From Glandiceps talaboti (lineage: Eukaryota > Hemichordata > Enteropneusta > Spengelidae): a stretch of 35,000 bases of DNA. Numbering within the stretch: the stretch's first letter is position 1; every line of letters begins with the position of its first letter. The translations under genes were made by a program, and so were the position numbers. Shown here piece after piece: positions 1 to 7,934 of the stretch. The notes beneath the pieces were generated by a model. That model was not told the DNA's origin. It ran no database searches and was given only the letters and a program-made list of their open reading frames with translations. Location of the stretch: assembly GCF_964340395.1 (NCBI RefSeq), contig NC_135567.1:4604899-4639898 (forward strand), written 5' to 3'.

Positions 1-1699
1 CTTAGTCTTCAGCTATGATCTATGTATATGATATGTATGTTTTATTAGGTGTACCATTTATAGACTTGGATAGTACTTAGTCTTCAGCTATGATCTATGT
101 ATATGATATGTATATTTTATTAGGTGTACAATTTATAGACTTGGATAGTATTAAGTCTTCAGCTATGATCTATGTATATGATATGTATGGTTTATTAGGT
201 GTACCATTTATAGACTTGGGTAGTACTTAGTCTTCAGCTATGATCTATGTATATGATATGTATGTTTTATTAGGTGTACCATTTATAGACTTGGATAGTA
301 CTTAGTCTTCAGCTATGATCTATGTATATGATATATATGTTTTATTAGGTGTAAAATTTATAGACTTAGATAGTACTTACTCTTCAGCTATGATCTATGT
401 ATATGATATGTATATTTTATTAGGTATACCATTTATAGACTTGGATAGTACTTAGTCTTCAGCTATGATCTATGTATATGATATGTATATTTTATTAGGT
501 GTACCATTTATAGACTTAGATAGTACTTAGTCTTCAGCTATGATCTATGTATATGATATGTATATTTTATTAGGTGTACAATTTATAGACTTGGATAGTA
601 CTTAGTCTTCAGCTATGATCTATGTATATGATATGTATGGTTTATTAGGTGTACCATTTATAGACTTAGATGGCACTTAGTCTTCAGCTATGATCTATGT
701 ATATGATATGTATATTTTATTAGGTGTACCATTTATAGACTTGGATAGTACTTAGTCTTCAGCTATGATCTATGTATATGATATGTATATTTTATTAGGT
801 GTACAATTTATAGACTTGGATAGTACTTAGTCTTCAGCTATGATCTATGTATATGATATGTATGGTTTATTAGGTGTACCATTTATAGACTTAGATGGCA
901 CTTAGTCTTCAGCTATGATCTATGTATATGATATGTATATTTTATTAGGTGTACCATTTATAGACTTGGATAGTATTAAGTCTTCAGCTATGATCTATGT
1001 ATATGATATGTATGGTTTATTAGGTGTACCATTTATAGACTTGGATAGTACTTAGTCTTCAGCTATGATCTATGTATATGATATGTATGTTGTATTAGGT
1101 GTACCATTTATAGACTTGGATAGTACTTAGTCTTCAGCTATGATCTACGTATATGATATGTATGATTTATTAGGTGTACCATTTATAGACTTAGATAGTA
1201 CTTAGTCTTCAGCTATGATCTATGTATATGATATGTATATTTTATTAGGTGTACAATTTATAGACTTGGATAGTACTTAGTCTTCAGCTATGATCTATGT
1301 ATATGATATGTATGGTTTATCAGGTGTACCATTTATAGACTTGGATAGTACTTAGTCTTTAGCTATGATCTATGTATATGTATGTATGGTTTATTAGGTG
1401 TACAATTTATAGACTTGGATAGTACTTAGTCTTCAGCTATGATCTATGTATATGATTTATTAGGTGTACCATTTATAGACTTAGATAGTACTCAGTCTTC
1501 AGCTATGATCTACGTATATGATATGTATGGTTTATTAGGTGTACCATTTATAGACTTGGATAGTACTTAGTCTTCAGCTATGATCTATGTATATGATATG
1601 TATGTTTTATTAGGTGTACCATTTATAGACTTGGATAGTACGTAGTCTTCAGCTATGATCTATGTATATGATATGTATATTTTTTTAGGTGCACCATTT
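1..1699. repeat. 75-bp minisatellite, about 22.8 units
   Basis: A head-to-tail array with an exact 75-bp period fills the left edge. Units start at 1, 76, 151 and so on with CTTAGTCTTCAGCTATGATC. The first 18 units keep the period without any indel; one unit near 1351 has lost 1 base and the next (1425-1490) has lost 9. Variation sits at a few positions: TATTTTAT, TATGGTTTAT or TATGTTTTAT in the middle, GTACCATT or GTACAATT, and GATAGTA or GATGGCA at the end. All frames have stops, so it is not coding despite a period of 25 codons. It continues off the left edge and lies in the intron after the P-loop exon at 1802-1918. Confidence 0.97.
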
Positions 1700-1801
1700 C
1701 TATTCTGTTACAATACATAAAACTGTGATACCTGGTATACATAAATAAACACTTACTACGTATATATTTAACTGGTTTTACAATGATAATTATAAACATA
1801 C

Positions 1802-1918
1802 CCCTTGCAATGACTTAGCCAATGTAGATTTTCCAACAGCTGCATAGCCACACAAAAATAATTTGCATTTCTTCTGTGCGACTCCAGGCTCTTTCATCAG
1901 TTCTTGGTAATCTTGTTG
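1802..1918 (-). CDS. P-loop GTPase (ROC-like) exon of ankyrin-repeat gene
   Basis: Read on the minus strand, this 117-bp exon encodes 39 residues that end in a Walker A motif, GYAAVGKSTLAKS, preceded by KKCKLFLC, a typical beta-1 strand of Ras/ROC-type GTPases. It is bounded by an AG acceptor at 1920-1919 and a GTATG donor from 1801, and has no stop. It begins in phase 0 (QQDYQELM), which matches the phase-0 end of the ankyrin exon at 7473. Ankyrin repeats followed by a ROC-type GTPase are a known architecture in invertebrate ROCO-like genes, where the GTPase acts as a nucleotide-dependent switch. The switch regions and any COR or kinase domain would lie to the left of the window. The motif and splice sites are seen directly; joining to the ankyrin exons is inferred from phase, strand and content. 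The gene is partial here. Confidence 0.75.
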
Positions 1919-2730
1919 CTTTATAAGAGTGAAATACATAACATATTCAGACAATTGTAGTATAGTGCAAGCAATGTAAATAATGTATGTTGTTATTTAA
2001 CACATTATATTCTTACTATATTTCGGGATCAACAGTTAGAGCTGTTCGTCACCTGCGTGGACTGCCCAACTATTGTCAAAGTTAAATATATAAGTAAGTA
2101 AATAAATAAATATACTTGAATAAATGGATAATATAATGGAATTTATAATATGAATATGAAATAAATACAAGATGGATGAATAAATATTTAAAAACCATGA
2201 GTAACATTGTTAGCATGAATAATTAAATGGGATTGTTGAAAGGATTAAACTGTATATACAATTAGATATTTAGAGTTTCAATCGCTGCACTTCATTGTTA
2301 GTTAATATGTTAGCTAATTATGAATTTGTTATTAAGTACATAAACAGACTATGAATATTATGAAAATAAATCGAACCAGAGCAGAGTTTTAGAATATTGT
2401 TTGTACAAGTACATTATGTCTGCATAAATAGATTAATGAATAAAAATTGATGTATAAGAAATAACAGTATCACTCACTATATGGTTAAATTGTAGTATGT
2501 TCAATAATTAAAGGAAAACATAATTAATTTATTATAAAATACATAAACATACTAAATCTACTATTACAGACTAATTATTCTACATACTTTATTAGCATAT
2601 TCACTATCTATATATTTCTATTTTATACATTATGTATATTTGAAATAATATTAGAATATCAAGATTTTAGTTACTTCTGAAAATTAACGTTTTAATGTTT
2701 TCATTTGAGTAAAATATTGTCAAATAAAAT

Positions 2731-2759
2731 TATAGCCAACCCAACAATGTTTAACTCAA

Positions 2760-2760
<1 letters not shown>
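2731..2760. repeat. Left copy of 30-bp direct repeat flanking the PLE composite
   Basis: Thirty bases starting TATAGCCAACCCAACAATG recur exactly at 7197-7226. Both copies run into AT-repeat tracts. The pair brackets everything from the PLE 3' end at 2836 to the inverted copy's 3' end at 7134. This looks like a long target-site duplication, although a pre-existing duplication is possible. Confidence 0.8.

Positions 2761-2838
<78 letters not shown>
2761..2838. repeat. (TA)n microsatellite at PLE 3' end
   Basis: About 78 bp of almost pure TA repeat, with one AAA interruption near 2768. It directly abuts the 3' end of the minus-strand PLE. A matching TA tract abuts the 3' end of the inverted copy, so it is either the target or a tail added at insertion. 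Confidence 0.95.
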
Positions 2839-2845
<7 letters not shown>

Positions 2846-3239
2846 TTTCATTCTTCTTTCGCCAAGTAGAGTGCTCGATCACCTTGGAGAGCTATCATAC
2901 ATAAAAATGAAAGAAGACGAGTCTGATATTACATAGTGGAATTACACTACGGACCGTTTCACCCGAAGGATCGTCAGGTGTAATAGTGTGGTTTAATAGT
3001 ATTCGTTAGTTATACATCCTGCTTAATGTACATAACTTATGTGTGTTCACTGACGGCTGTGTGTACACAAAAAGATTGACAACAAAGGTTACGTATTATT
3101 AAGTAAGAACTTGTTAGCGTGCCGGCATTTACTGATTAATTCAGTTCTGCTGTTCAAGTTCGTTGATTTGTCGGCAGTTATAATAAAATATTTTTCCCAG
3201 AGGCATAGTTGACATCGTTTGGTAACGTTAGAGTATGAG
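2836..3239 (-). repeat. PLE 3' pLTR (404 bp)
   Basis: Direct repeat of 5230-5633 at an offset of 2394 bp, with no differences seen by eye. It includes the last ~50 codons of the RT/EN ORF, the stop codon, the 3' untranslated part and the hammerhead at 2941-2984. The terminal ~90 bp contains a short inverted repeat (TCTTCTTTC / GAAAGAAGA) that could form a stem-loop at the RNA 3' end. Confidence 0.95.
2941..2984 (-). ncRNA. Type I hammerhead ribozyme in 3' pLTR
   Basis: On the minus strand all hammerhead core elements are present in order. Stem I is ATTACAC pairing with GTGTAAT (7 bp). The core CTGACGA follows. A small stem II is CC/GG closed by a TTCG loop and flanked by a U-U mismatch. GAAA follows, then a 3-bp stem III (ACG/CGT) with a GTC loop, and finally the cleavage dinucleotide UA directly before GTGTAAT. 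Predicted cleavage is 3' of that A. Short stem III type I hammerheads are established in PLE pLTRs. Here it lies downstream of the ORF stop. The short stem II suggests weak activity as a monomer. Confidence 0.9.
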
Positions 3240-5245
3240 GAAGCCTGCTTGAGAACTGACCAGTGTACGTCGTAATTAATGTTGCTGTCTTTTAGGTGCC
3301 AAATGTATTTACTGAGTGCAGTGTCTTTCTTCTTGTGATCAAGTTTAAATGAAGACTTGTGGTTGTTAAACCTGCTTTTGAATTCTGTGTCACTAACGCC
3401 TATGTATGATTTGTGATCTTGGTTAGTGGTGACTGTTGCTTTGTAAACAACGCTTTTTATGAGGCATTTTCCTGCGAGAGGGCACTCCTTTGGTTTTCTG
3501 CAGTTACAGGTATTTTGTTGTGTTTGCTTAGCTTTTGAAAGTATGGCTTTATTATGACCGCTGATTAATTTACCCATGTTGTCCATGCAACTATAGCTCA
3601 CTTTAGTATTATTACGGTTGAAGATTTTATGCAGTACACTGGATATGGGGAAATGCTTGTCGATGAGGTTGAGAAATTTTCTACCGATGTTTGTTGAAAC
3701 GTGTTTACTGTAAGGTGGGTTGAACCAAGTTATATTACGGCTGCGATTCCGCTTGCGTTGAGTGTGTCTTGTTTGGTCAAATTTGAGGGTGTGATTATAT
3801 CCTGCTTCATTGAGTGCATCTTGGTAGGATGATGTAGTGGCGTCGAATAGTTGTTCATCACTGGAAATGTTGGATAGTCGTTGGTTTACCGAGCTGGGTA
3901 TGGTCTTAATTATGGCTTTAGGATGGTTTGATTTCTTGTTGACGTAGTGGGTGGTGTTATTTGGTTTTGTGTACGGTCGGTATGACTCGTCACGCAAGTT
4001 GAAAGTGACATCAAGGAAGTTGACAATTTTGATACCTTGGTCGGTGGTGATTCGAAGGCCGAGTTTCTTAAATTCTGAAGTTAGCTGCTTGGCTACTTTG
4101 TTGGCTTTCGATGGTGAATGGTTACGGAGTACAGCTAGGCCATCATCCCTGTATAATCCTACCTCATTATCAAACATATGTTTGACTTTACTAAGTAAGT
4201 AGGTGCCTATAAGTTCGCAAGTTTCTGCTCCGTCATAGCAGCCCATAGTAATATCAAATAGGTAGGGCGGGTTAGACTTGTGCCATGGTGAATCATCGTG
4301 GAAAAGTAGGGTTTTCTTTGTATGCATAATTATTTCCTTTTCTTCGTTCTTGATATCTGTAAAATTTGATGCGAAGTCAAGTGCTTCATCTAGAAGTTTC
4401 TGGGTGATTGATGGGTAGAATTCAACTACATCAAACGTGAGGAAAGAGCATGATTGCTTATTGGTAATAGATGTGAACCATTCAATGACAGAATTAGTGT
4501 TTTTCCATTGATGGGTATTAGTGGCCTTGATAATGTCCTTGTTAATGCGGTCGAGTATGGTTTTACTTACAATTCCGATTTCACTTTTTGCGGGGTTGAT
4601 TAGTCTACATTGAACGTGGTTGGGAAAGTTATCTTTGTGGTCCTTGATTGTAATGAATGCTGGTTTCTGCGCAAGTGTCTCAATTCTGTCATCCAGTTGA
4701 AGTTTCTCTGCGATACATTTTGCTTCGGCATTGATTTGTCCGGTTTGTGAAGTGGAAGTCCTCCTGTATTTCGCTGTGGTATTGTCTTTTAACAGTTTTT
4801 CGTATTCTTCCTTCTGTAACTTGTAATGATTGTTAGTTTTGTCGGCTGGGATAAACATGTTTTCAGACTGTTTGATACATTTAGCATCTTTGCGTAGCTT
4901 ATTTAAAAATTGACATTTGATGTTCCTAAATTTTATGTTCTCGATAACATGTAGCAGATCTTCTTCAAACTTAATCATTTCATCAATCTGGGGTGGTGTT
5001 TTTCTTGATTTAAAGCCGTAGGTTTCCTTCTGCTTAGGTTTGGCCTCTGGACGAAGGTAGAAGAAGGCTTTCCATCTCATTCTTTTTATCACGCTTTCAG
5101 TTTTCTCGATTAATCTTTTTGTGTACTCACGGTCATCTGGTAGTGGGATATTCTTCATGGAGTATCGGAAGTTCACTCGTTCCATTATTGACAAAAGTAG
5201 GAGAGTGCTCAACAAATAGGAGCAATTAAATACATATAATTTCAT
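3089..5245 (-). CDS. Penelope reverse transcriptase / GIY-YIG endonuclease polyprotein
   Basis: A complete 718-residue protein that copies the element's RNA at a chromosomal nick. The RT core has motif A FDVVEFYPSI (D272), a motif B region MGCYDGAETCELIG (334-347), motif C YRDDG (D367, D368) and the primer-grip-like FLDVTFNL (about 410-417). The thumb and a basic linker follow. A CxC-x5-C-x5-C zinc-knuckle-like motif (C580, C582, C588, C594) precedes a GIY-YIG nuclease with VVY (Y601), SYIGVS (Y614), R625, H629 and E684, all catalytic positions present. The first Met lies inside the upstream pLTR; Met21 (MERVNF) is a plausible alternative start. Length fits animal PLEs. No stop or frameshift is seen, so it may be functional. 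Confidence 0.95.
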   Translation of the reverse strand: MKLYVFNCSYLLSTLLLLSIMERVNFRYSMKNIPLPDDREYTKRLIEKTESVIKRMRWKAFFYLRPEAKPKQKETYGFKSRKTPPQIDEMIKFEEDLLHVIENIKFRNIKCQFLNKLRKDAKCIKQSENMFIPADKTNNHYKLQKEEYEKLLKDNTTAKYRRTSTSQTGQINAEAKCIAEKLQLDDRIETLAQKPAFITIKDHKDNFPNHVQCRLINPAKSEIGIVSKTILDRINKDIIKATNTHQWKNTNSVIEWFTSITNKQSCSFLTFDVVEFYPSITQKLLDEALDFASNFTDIKNEEKEIIMHTKKTLLFHDDSPWHKSNPPYLFDITMGCYDGAETCELIGTYLLSKVKHMFDNEVGLYRDDGLAVLRNHSPSKANKVAKQLTSEFKKLGLRITTDQGIKIVNFLDVTFNLRDESYRPYTKPNNTTHYVNKKSNHPKAIIKTIPSSVNQRLSNISSDEQLFDATTSSYQDALNEAGYNHTLKFDQTRHTQRKRNRSRNITWFNPPYSKHVSTNIGRKFLNLIDKHFPISSVLHKIFNRNNTKVSYSCMDNMGKLISGHNKAILSKAKQTQQNTCNCRKPKECPLAGKCLIKSVVYKATVTTNQDHKSYIGVSDTEFKSRFNNHKSSFKLDHKKKDTALSKYIWHLKDSNINYDVHWSVLKQASSYSNVTKRCQLCLWEKYFIITADKSTNLNSRTELISKCRHANKFLLNNT

Positions 5246-5633
5246 TCTTCTTTCGCCAAGTAGAGTGCTCGATCACCTTGGAGAGCTATCATACATAAAA
5301 ATGAAAGAAGACGAGTCTGATATTACATAGTGGAATTACACTACGGACCGTTTCACCCGAAGGATCGTCAGGTGTAATAGTGTGGTTTAATAGTATTCGT
5401 TAGTTATACATCCTGCTTAATGTACATAACTTATGTGTGTTCACTGACGGCTGTGTGTACACAAAAAGATTGACAACAAAGGTTACGTATTATTAAGTAA
5501 GAACTTGTTAGCGTGCCGGCATTTACTGATTAATTCAGTTCTGCTGTTCAAGTTCGTTGATTTGTCGGCAGTTATAATAAAATATTTTTCCCAGAGGCAT
5601 AGTTGACATCGTTTGGTAACGTTAGAGTATGAG
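5230..5633 (-). repeat. PLE 5' pLTR (404 bp)
   Basis: Apparently identical copy of 2836-3239. On the minus strand it precedes the ORF and supplies its first few codons. It carries the hammerhead at 5335-5378 and, in its first part, a duplicate of the ORF's final ~50 codons. That is the arrangement expected when a PLE inserts from a tandem or circular template. Any promoter would lie here, but I see no clear core motif. Confidence 0.95.
5335..5378 (-). ncRNA. Type I hammerhead ribozyme in 5' pLTR
   Basis: Same 44-nt sequence as at 2941-2984: 7-bp stem I, CTGACGA, minimal stem II, GAAA, 3-bp stem III and the UA cleavage site. It lies upstream of the ORF, exactly 2394 nt from the 3' pLTR ribozyme. 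Double self-cleavage would therefore release one unit-length RNA containing the whole ORF. Confidence 0.9.
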
Positions 5634-6383
5634 AGACAAATTTAGCACTGTTCTCCAAACGCAGCTTGAACTAGACTGAGGCTAGAAGGAGCCTAAGTAG
5701 AAAATTATGCATAGTACAAACATTCTGACAATTTCCTGTGCTCCCCTTACGTATACACATGTAATCTGGTGATGACGTACATCCTCTGATATTTCCTGTG
5801 AGCATATTTGAACACTGGTTTGTGAACTAGATGCCAGGAGGAATGGAATGTTCAGGCTTATGAAAATATTCTGTATAAACTAAAATTAAATAAATTTTTA
5901 ATTTATACCCACATATTGGGTACCTGTTACTGTCCTTGTGTGAATGTAGAATGAAGTAGTGAGACTGGCAAGTATGTCTAGAAAAACTTTAATGTCCTAG
6001 TAACAAACTAACTTGTTAAATCAATAACAAAATACATACACAAACTTTGGCTATCTTGAGGGCTACTCAGCACCACTTGCAGCTGGGAAGATCACCAGCA
6101 GGTGTAAGGAGTATAGGCTACCTGGGGAGGTCCCAGCAGATAGGTCCTATGTGTGCTCCTGAATGTAAACATAAGTAAACCGAAAAGATCACCCGGGGAG
6201 GACCCGGCAGGTGTCGTAACCATAGCTACCTGGGGAGGACCCGGCAGACATAGCTAGGTGGTGAATTGTACAGGGGTAATTTGCAGTAAGCCGAGAAGAG
6301 CACCTGGGGAGGACCCGGCAGGCGTCTGTATACTAGCTACCTGGGGAGGACCCGGCAGACATAGCTAGGTTGAATTTGTACTG
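5634..6383. other. Spacer between the two inverted PLE copies
   Basis: This 750-bp stretch lies between the 5' end of the full PLE and the 5' truncation point of the inverted copy. It has no coding signal. The first ~450 bp is unremarkable AT-rich DNA. The last ~300 bp is a GC-richer degenerate repeat, annotated separately. I do not recognise it as PLE sequence; it may be original target DNA or captured sequence. Confidence 0.6.
6082..6380. repeat. About 100-110-bp degenerate tandem repeat with ACCTGGGGAGGACCCGGCAG core
   Basis: Three imperfect units (about 6082-6179, 6180-6290, 6291-6380). Each contains the core ACCTGGGGAGGACCCGGCAG or a close variant twice, about 45-50 bp apart, separated by text such as AGGTGTCGTAACCATAGCT. 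The last two units are most alike and share GACATAGCTAGGT. The GC-rich cores stand out against an AT-rich background. No coding frame persists. Confidence 0.8.
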
Positions 6384-6942
6384 CATATCCAGTGTACTGC
6401 ATAAAATCTTCAACCGTAATAATACTAAAGTGAGCTATAGTTGCATGGACAACATGGGTAAATTAATCAGCGGTCATAATAAAGCCATACTTTCAAAAGC
6501 TAAGCAAACACAACAAAATACCTGTAACTGCAGAAAACCAAAGGAGTGCCCTCTCGCAGGAAAATGCCTCATAAAAAGCGTTGTTTACAAAGCAACAGTC
6601 ACCACTAACCAAGATCACAAATCATACATAGGCGTTAGTGACACAGAATTCAAAAGCAGGTTTAACAACCACAAGTCTTCATTTAAACTTGATCACAAGA
6701 AGAAAGACACTGCACTCAGTAAATACATTTGGCACCTAAAAGACAGCAACATTAATTACGACGTACACTGGTCAGTTCTCAAGCAGGCTTCCTCATACTC
6801 TAACGTTACCAAACGATGTCAACTATGCCTCTGGGAAAAATATTTTATTATAACTGCCGACAAATCAACGAACTTGAACAGCAGAACTGAATTAATCAGT
6901 AAATGCCGGCACGCTAACAAGTTCTTACTTAATAATACGTAA
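6370..6942 (+). pseudogene. Truncated PLE endonuclease ORF
   Basis: An open frame of 190 codons. From its sixth residue it equals the last 185 residues of the 718-residue PLE protein: zinc-knuckle CxC-x5-C-x5-C, GIY-YIG motifs (VVY, SYIGVS, arginine, histidine, glutamate) and the terminal cysteine pair. The RT domain is missing. The ATG at 6370 comes from spacer DNA, so a stand-alone endonuclease is possible only by chance. I treat it as a truncation remnant. The perfect preservation reflects youth rather than selection. Confidence 0.9.
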
Positions 6943-7127
6943 CCTTTGTTGTCAATCTTTTTGTGTACACACAGCCGTCAGTGAACACACATAAGTTATG
7001 TACATTAAGCAGGATGTATAACTAACGAATACTATTAAACCACACTATTACACCTGACGATCCTTCGGGTGAAACGGTCCGTAGTGTAATTCCACTATGT
7101 AATATCAGACTCGTCTTCTTTCATTTT

Positions 7128-7134
<7 letters not shown>
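6384..7134 (+). mobile_element. 5'-truncated inverted PLE copy
   Basis: This 751-bp segment is the reverse complement of 2897-3647, with no difference seen by eye. It keeps the end of the RT linker, the zinc-knuckle and GIY-YIG coding region, the stop codon, the ribozyme and most of the 3' untranslated pLTR. It lacks the terminal ~60 bp of the element and runs into a TA tract. Its 3' end points outward, opposite to that of the full element, giving a palindrome-like pair around a 3.5-kb centre. Confidence 0.95.
7047..7090 (+). ncRNA. Type I hammerhead ribozyme in inverted PLE copy
   Basis: Third identical ribozyme, here on the plus strand. Stem I is 7047-7053 with 7084-7090. The CTGACGA core is 7054-7060, the stem II region 7061-7070 and GAAA 7071-7074. 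Stem III pairs 7074-7076 with 7080-7082. Predicted cleavage is 3' of A7083. It is antisense to the host gene, unlike the other two. Confidence 0.9.

Positions 7135-7172
<38 letters not shown>
7135..7172. repeat. (TA)n microsatellite at 3' end of inverted PLE copy
   Basis: Pure TA tract directly following the truncated 3' end of the inverted copy. It mirrors the tract at 2761-2838 beside the full element. Confidence 0.95.
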
Positions 7173-7175
<3 letters not shown>

Positions 7176-7196
7176 AACATCATATTTATTCCACAC

Positions 7197-7226
7197 TATA
7201 GCCAACCCAACAATGTTTAACTCAAA
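7197..7226. repeat. Right copy of 30-bp direct repeat flanking the PLE composite
   Basis: Exact match to 2731-2760 and likewise followed by a TA-rich tract. Between the inverted copy's TA tail and this repeat lie about 24 bp of unique sequence (7173-7196) with no counterpart on the left side. Confidence 0.8.
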
Positions 7227-7237
7227 TATATATATAA

Positions 7238-7311
<74 letters not shown>
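7227..7311. repeat. (TA)n microsatellite
   Basis: About 85 bp of TA repeat with two interruptions at its start. Open frames across it (Tyr-Ile repeats) are artefacts. Confidence 0.95.
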
Positions 7312-7312
<1 letters not shown>

Positions 7313-7472
7313 TAAATTTTACTCTGAGGAATCATGCATTAATACATTGCAAAGGTACACATTTTAAAAACATGCCAATCTTCTGGGCATTGCATATCAC
7401 TGCTATAAGTGCTGAATAGGACATACGATGAAATGTAAATGAAATTAAATATACATATATACTTGTATTTAC

Positions 7473-7541
7473 CTTCATATGGTGCATCAACAGCCGTTTT
7501 ATTTCGCTTGTTTTTGCCAAATCAATTGGTCGTTCCCCTTC
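7473..7541 (-). CDS. Ankyrin-repeat exon (second visible)
   Basis: This 69-bp minus-strand exon encodes EGERPIDLAKTSEIKRLLMH followed by HMK, the second half of an ankyrin repeat (G-x-x-P-I-D-L-A and the second helix IKRLL). Its acceptor is AG at 7543-7542 and its donor GTAAAT starts at 7472. It starts and ends in phase 0, continuing directly from the exon at 7826-7930, whose last residues are DLKNE. Ankyrin repeats mediate protein-protein contacts. The next exon in phase is the P-loop exon at 1918. Confidence 0.82.
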
Positions 7542-7645
7542 CTACGTTAACACAAACACAATAGCAAGAATTTACAGAAATGTCTCAACATATTGCCCAA
7601 TTCAATTCATTCCACACTACTGAAATCAATTTCTCAATTAAACAT

Positions 7646-7684
<39 letters not shown>

Positions 7685-7762
7685 CACGCGTGTGGGTTAA
7701 ACATACATACATACATACATACATACACACATACATACATACATACATACATACATACATAC
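7646..7762. repeat. Compound (CAGA)n and (ACAT)n microsatellite
   Basis: CAGA repeats at 7646-7684, a short CACACGCGTGTGGG interruption, then ATAC/ACAT repeats at 7701-7762. It lies in the small intron between the two ankyrin exons. Apparent ORFs through it are repeat artefacts. Confidence 0.95.
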
Positions 7763-7825
7763 CATGAGTGTCATGGTATATGTATAAACAATACTTTTAT
7801 GTGTTCATTAGAAAATATATTTTAC

Positions 7826-7930
7826 CTCATTTTTCAAATCGAACTCAGCATTACTTTCCAATAGAATTCGTACTACTTCAATGCTGTTGCTGGATCCTTC
7901 ACAAACTTCATGTAGTGGTGTATTACCAAA
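7826..7930 (-). CDS. Ankyrin-repeat exon (first visible)
   Basis: This 105-bp minus-strand exon encodes exactly 35 residues. They include the ankyrin signature GNTPLHEVCEG, then SIEVVRILLESNAEFDLKNE, matching the consensus G-x-TPLH-x-A/C ... V-x-x-LL-x-x-G/N-A-x-x-x-x-x-N. The acceptor (CAG at 7933-7931) and donor (GTAAAA from 7825) are clear, both phase 0. It pairs with the next exon to give more than one repeat. Upstream exons of the gene are not visible within the window, so its 5' end is unknown. The ISL2EU transposon at 8932-14950 lies on that side and may sit in an upstream intron. Confidence 0.85.
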
Positions 7931-7934
7931 CTGA

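Larger units (their letters stand above)
2836..5633 (-). mobile_element. Penelope-like retroelement, apparently intact
   Basis: A 2798-bp element on the minus strand. It has a 404-bp pLTR at 5230-5633, one long ORF (5245-3089) and a second 404-bp pLTR at 2836-3239. The 3' pLTR overlaps the ORF's last codons, as is usual in PLEs. The two pLTRs look identical base for base, so the insertion or a later conversion event is young. Each pLTR carries a hammerhead ribozyme. RT plus C-terminal GIY-YIG endonuclease is diagnostic of the endonuclease-bearing Penelope order. I do not assign a clade. It lies in the same orientation as the host ankyrin/P-loop gene, inside its intron. Confidence 0.95.
1919..7472 (-). 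other. 5.5-kb intron hosting the Penelope composite
   Basis: This interval separates the ankyrin exon ending at 7473 from the P-loop exon beginning at 1918 on the minus strand. Its donor is GTAAAT (from 7472) and its acceptor is the AG at 1920-1919. Bases 1921-2730 are AT-rich non-coding sequence in which I see no gene. Bases 2731-7226 are the Penelope composite with its flanking direct repeats and TA tracts. Bases 7311-7470 show nothing recognisable. The boundaries assume that the flanking exons belong to one gene. Confidence 0.6.

Noticed and set aside
1-1699. Regular repeat array resembling a CRISPR
   Set aside because: The whole 75-bp unit is repeated with no unique spacers, and the DNA is clearly animal nuclear.
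2761-2838. Possible promoter TATA boxes in the TA tract
   Set aside because: Pure microsatellite; motif matches there carry no information.
3951-4202. Plus-strand open frame opposite the PLE ORF
   Set aside because: Lies antisense to the intact RT domain and has no domain of its own.
7129-7419. Open frame with Tyr-Ile repeats
   Set aside because: Produced entirely by TA microsatellites.
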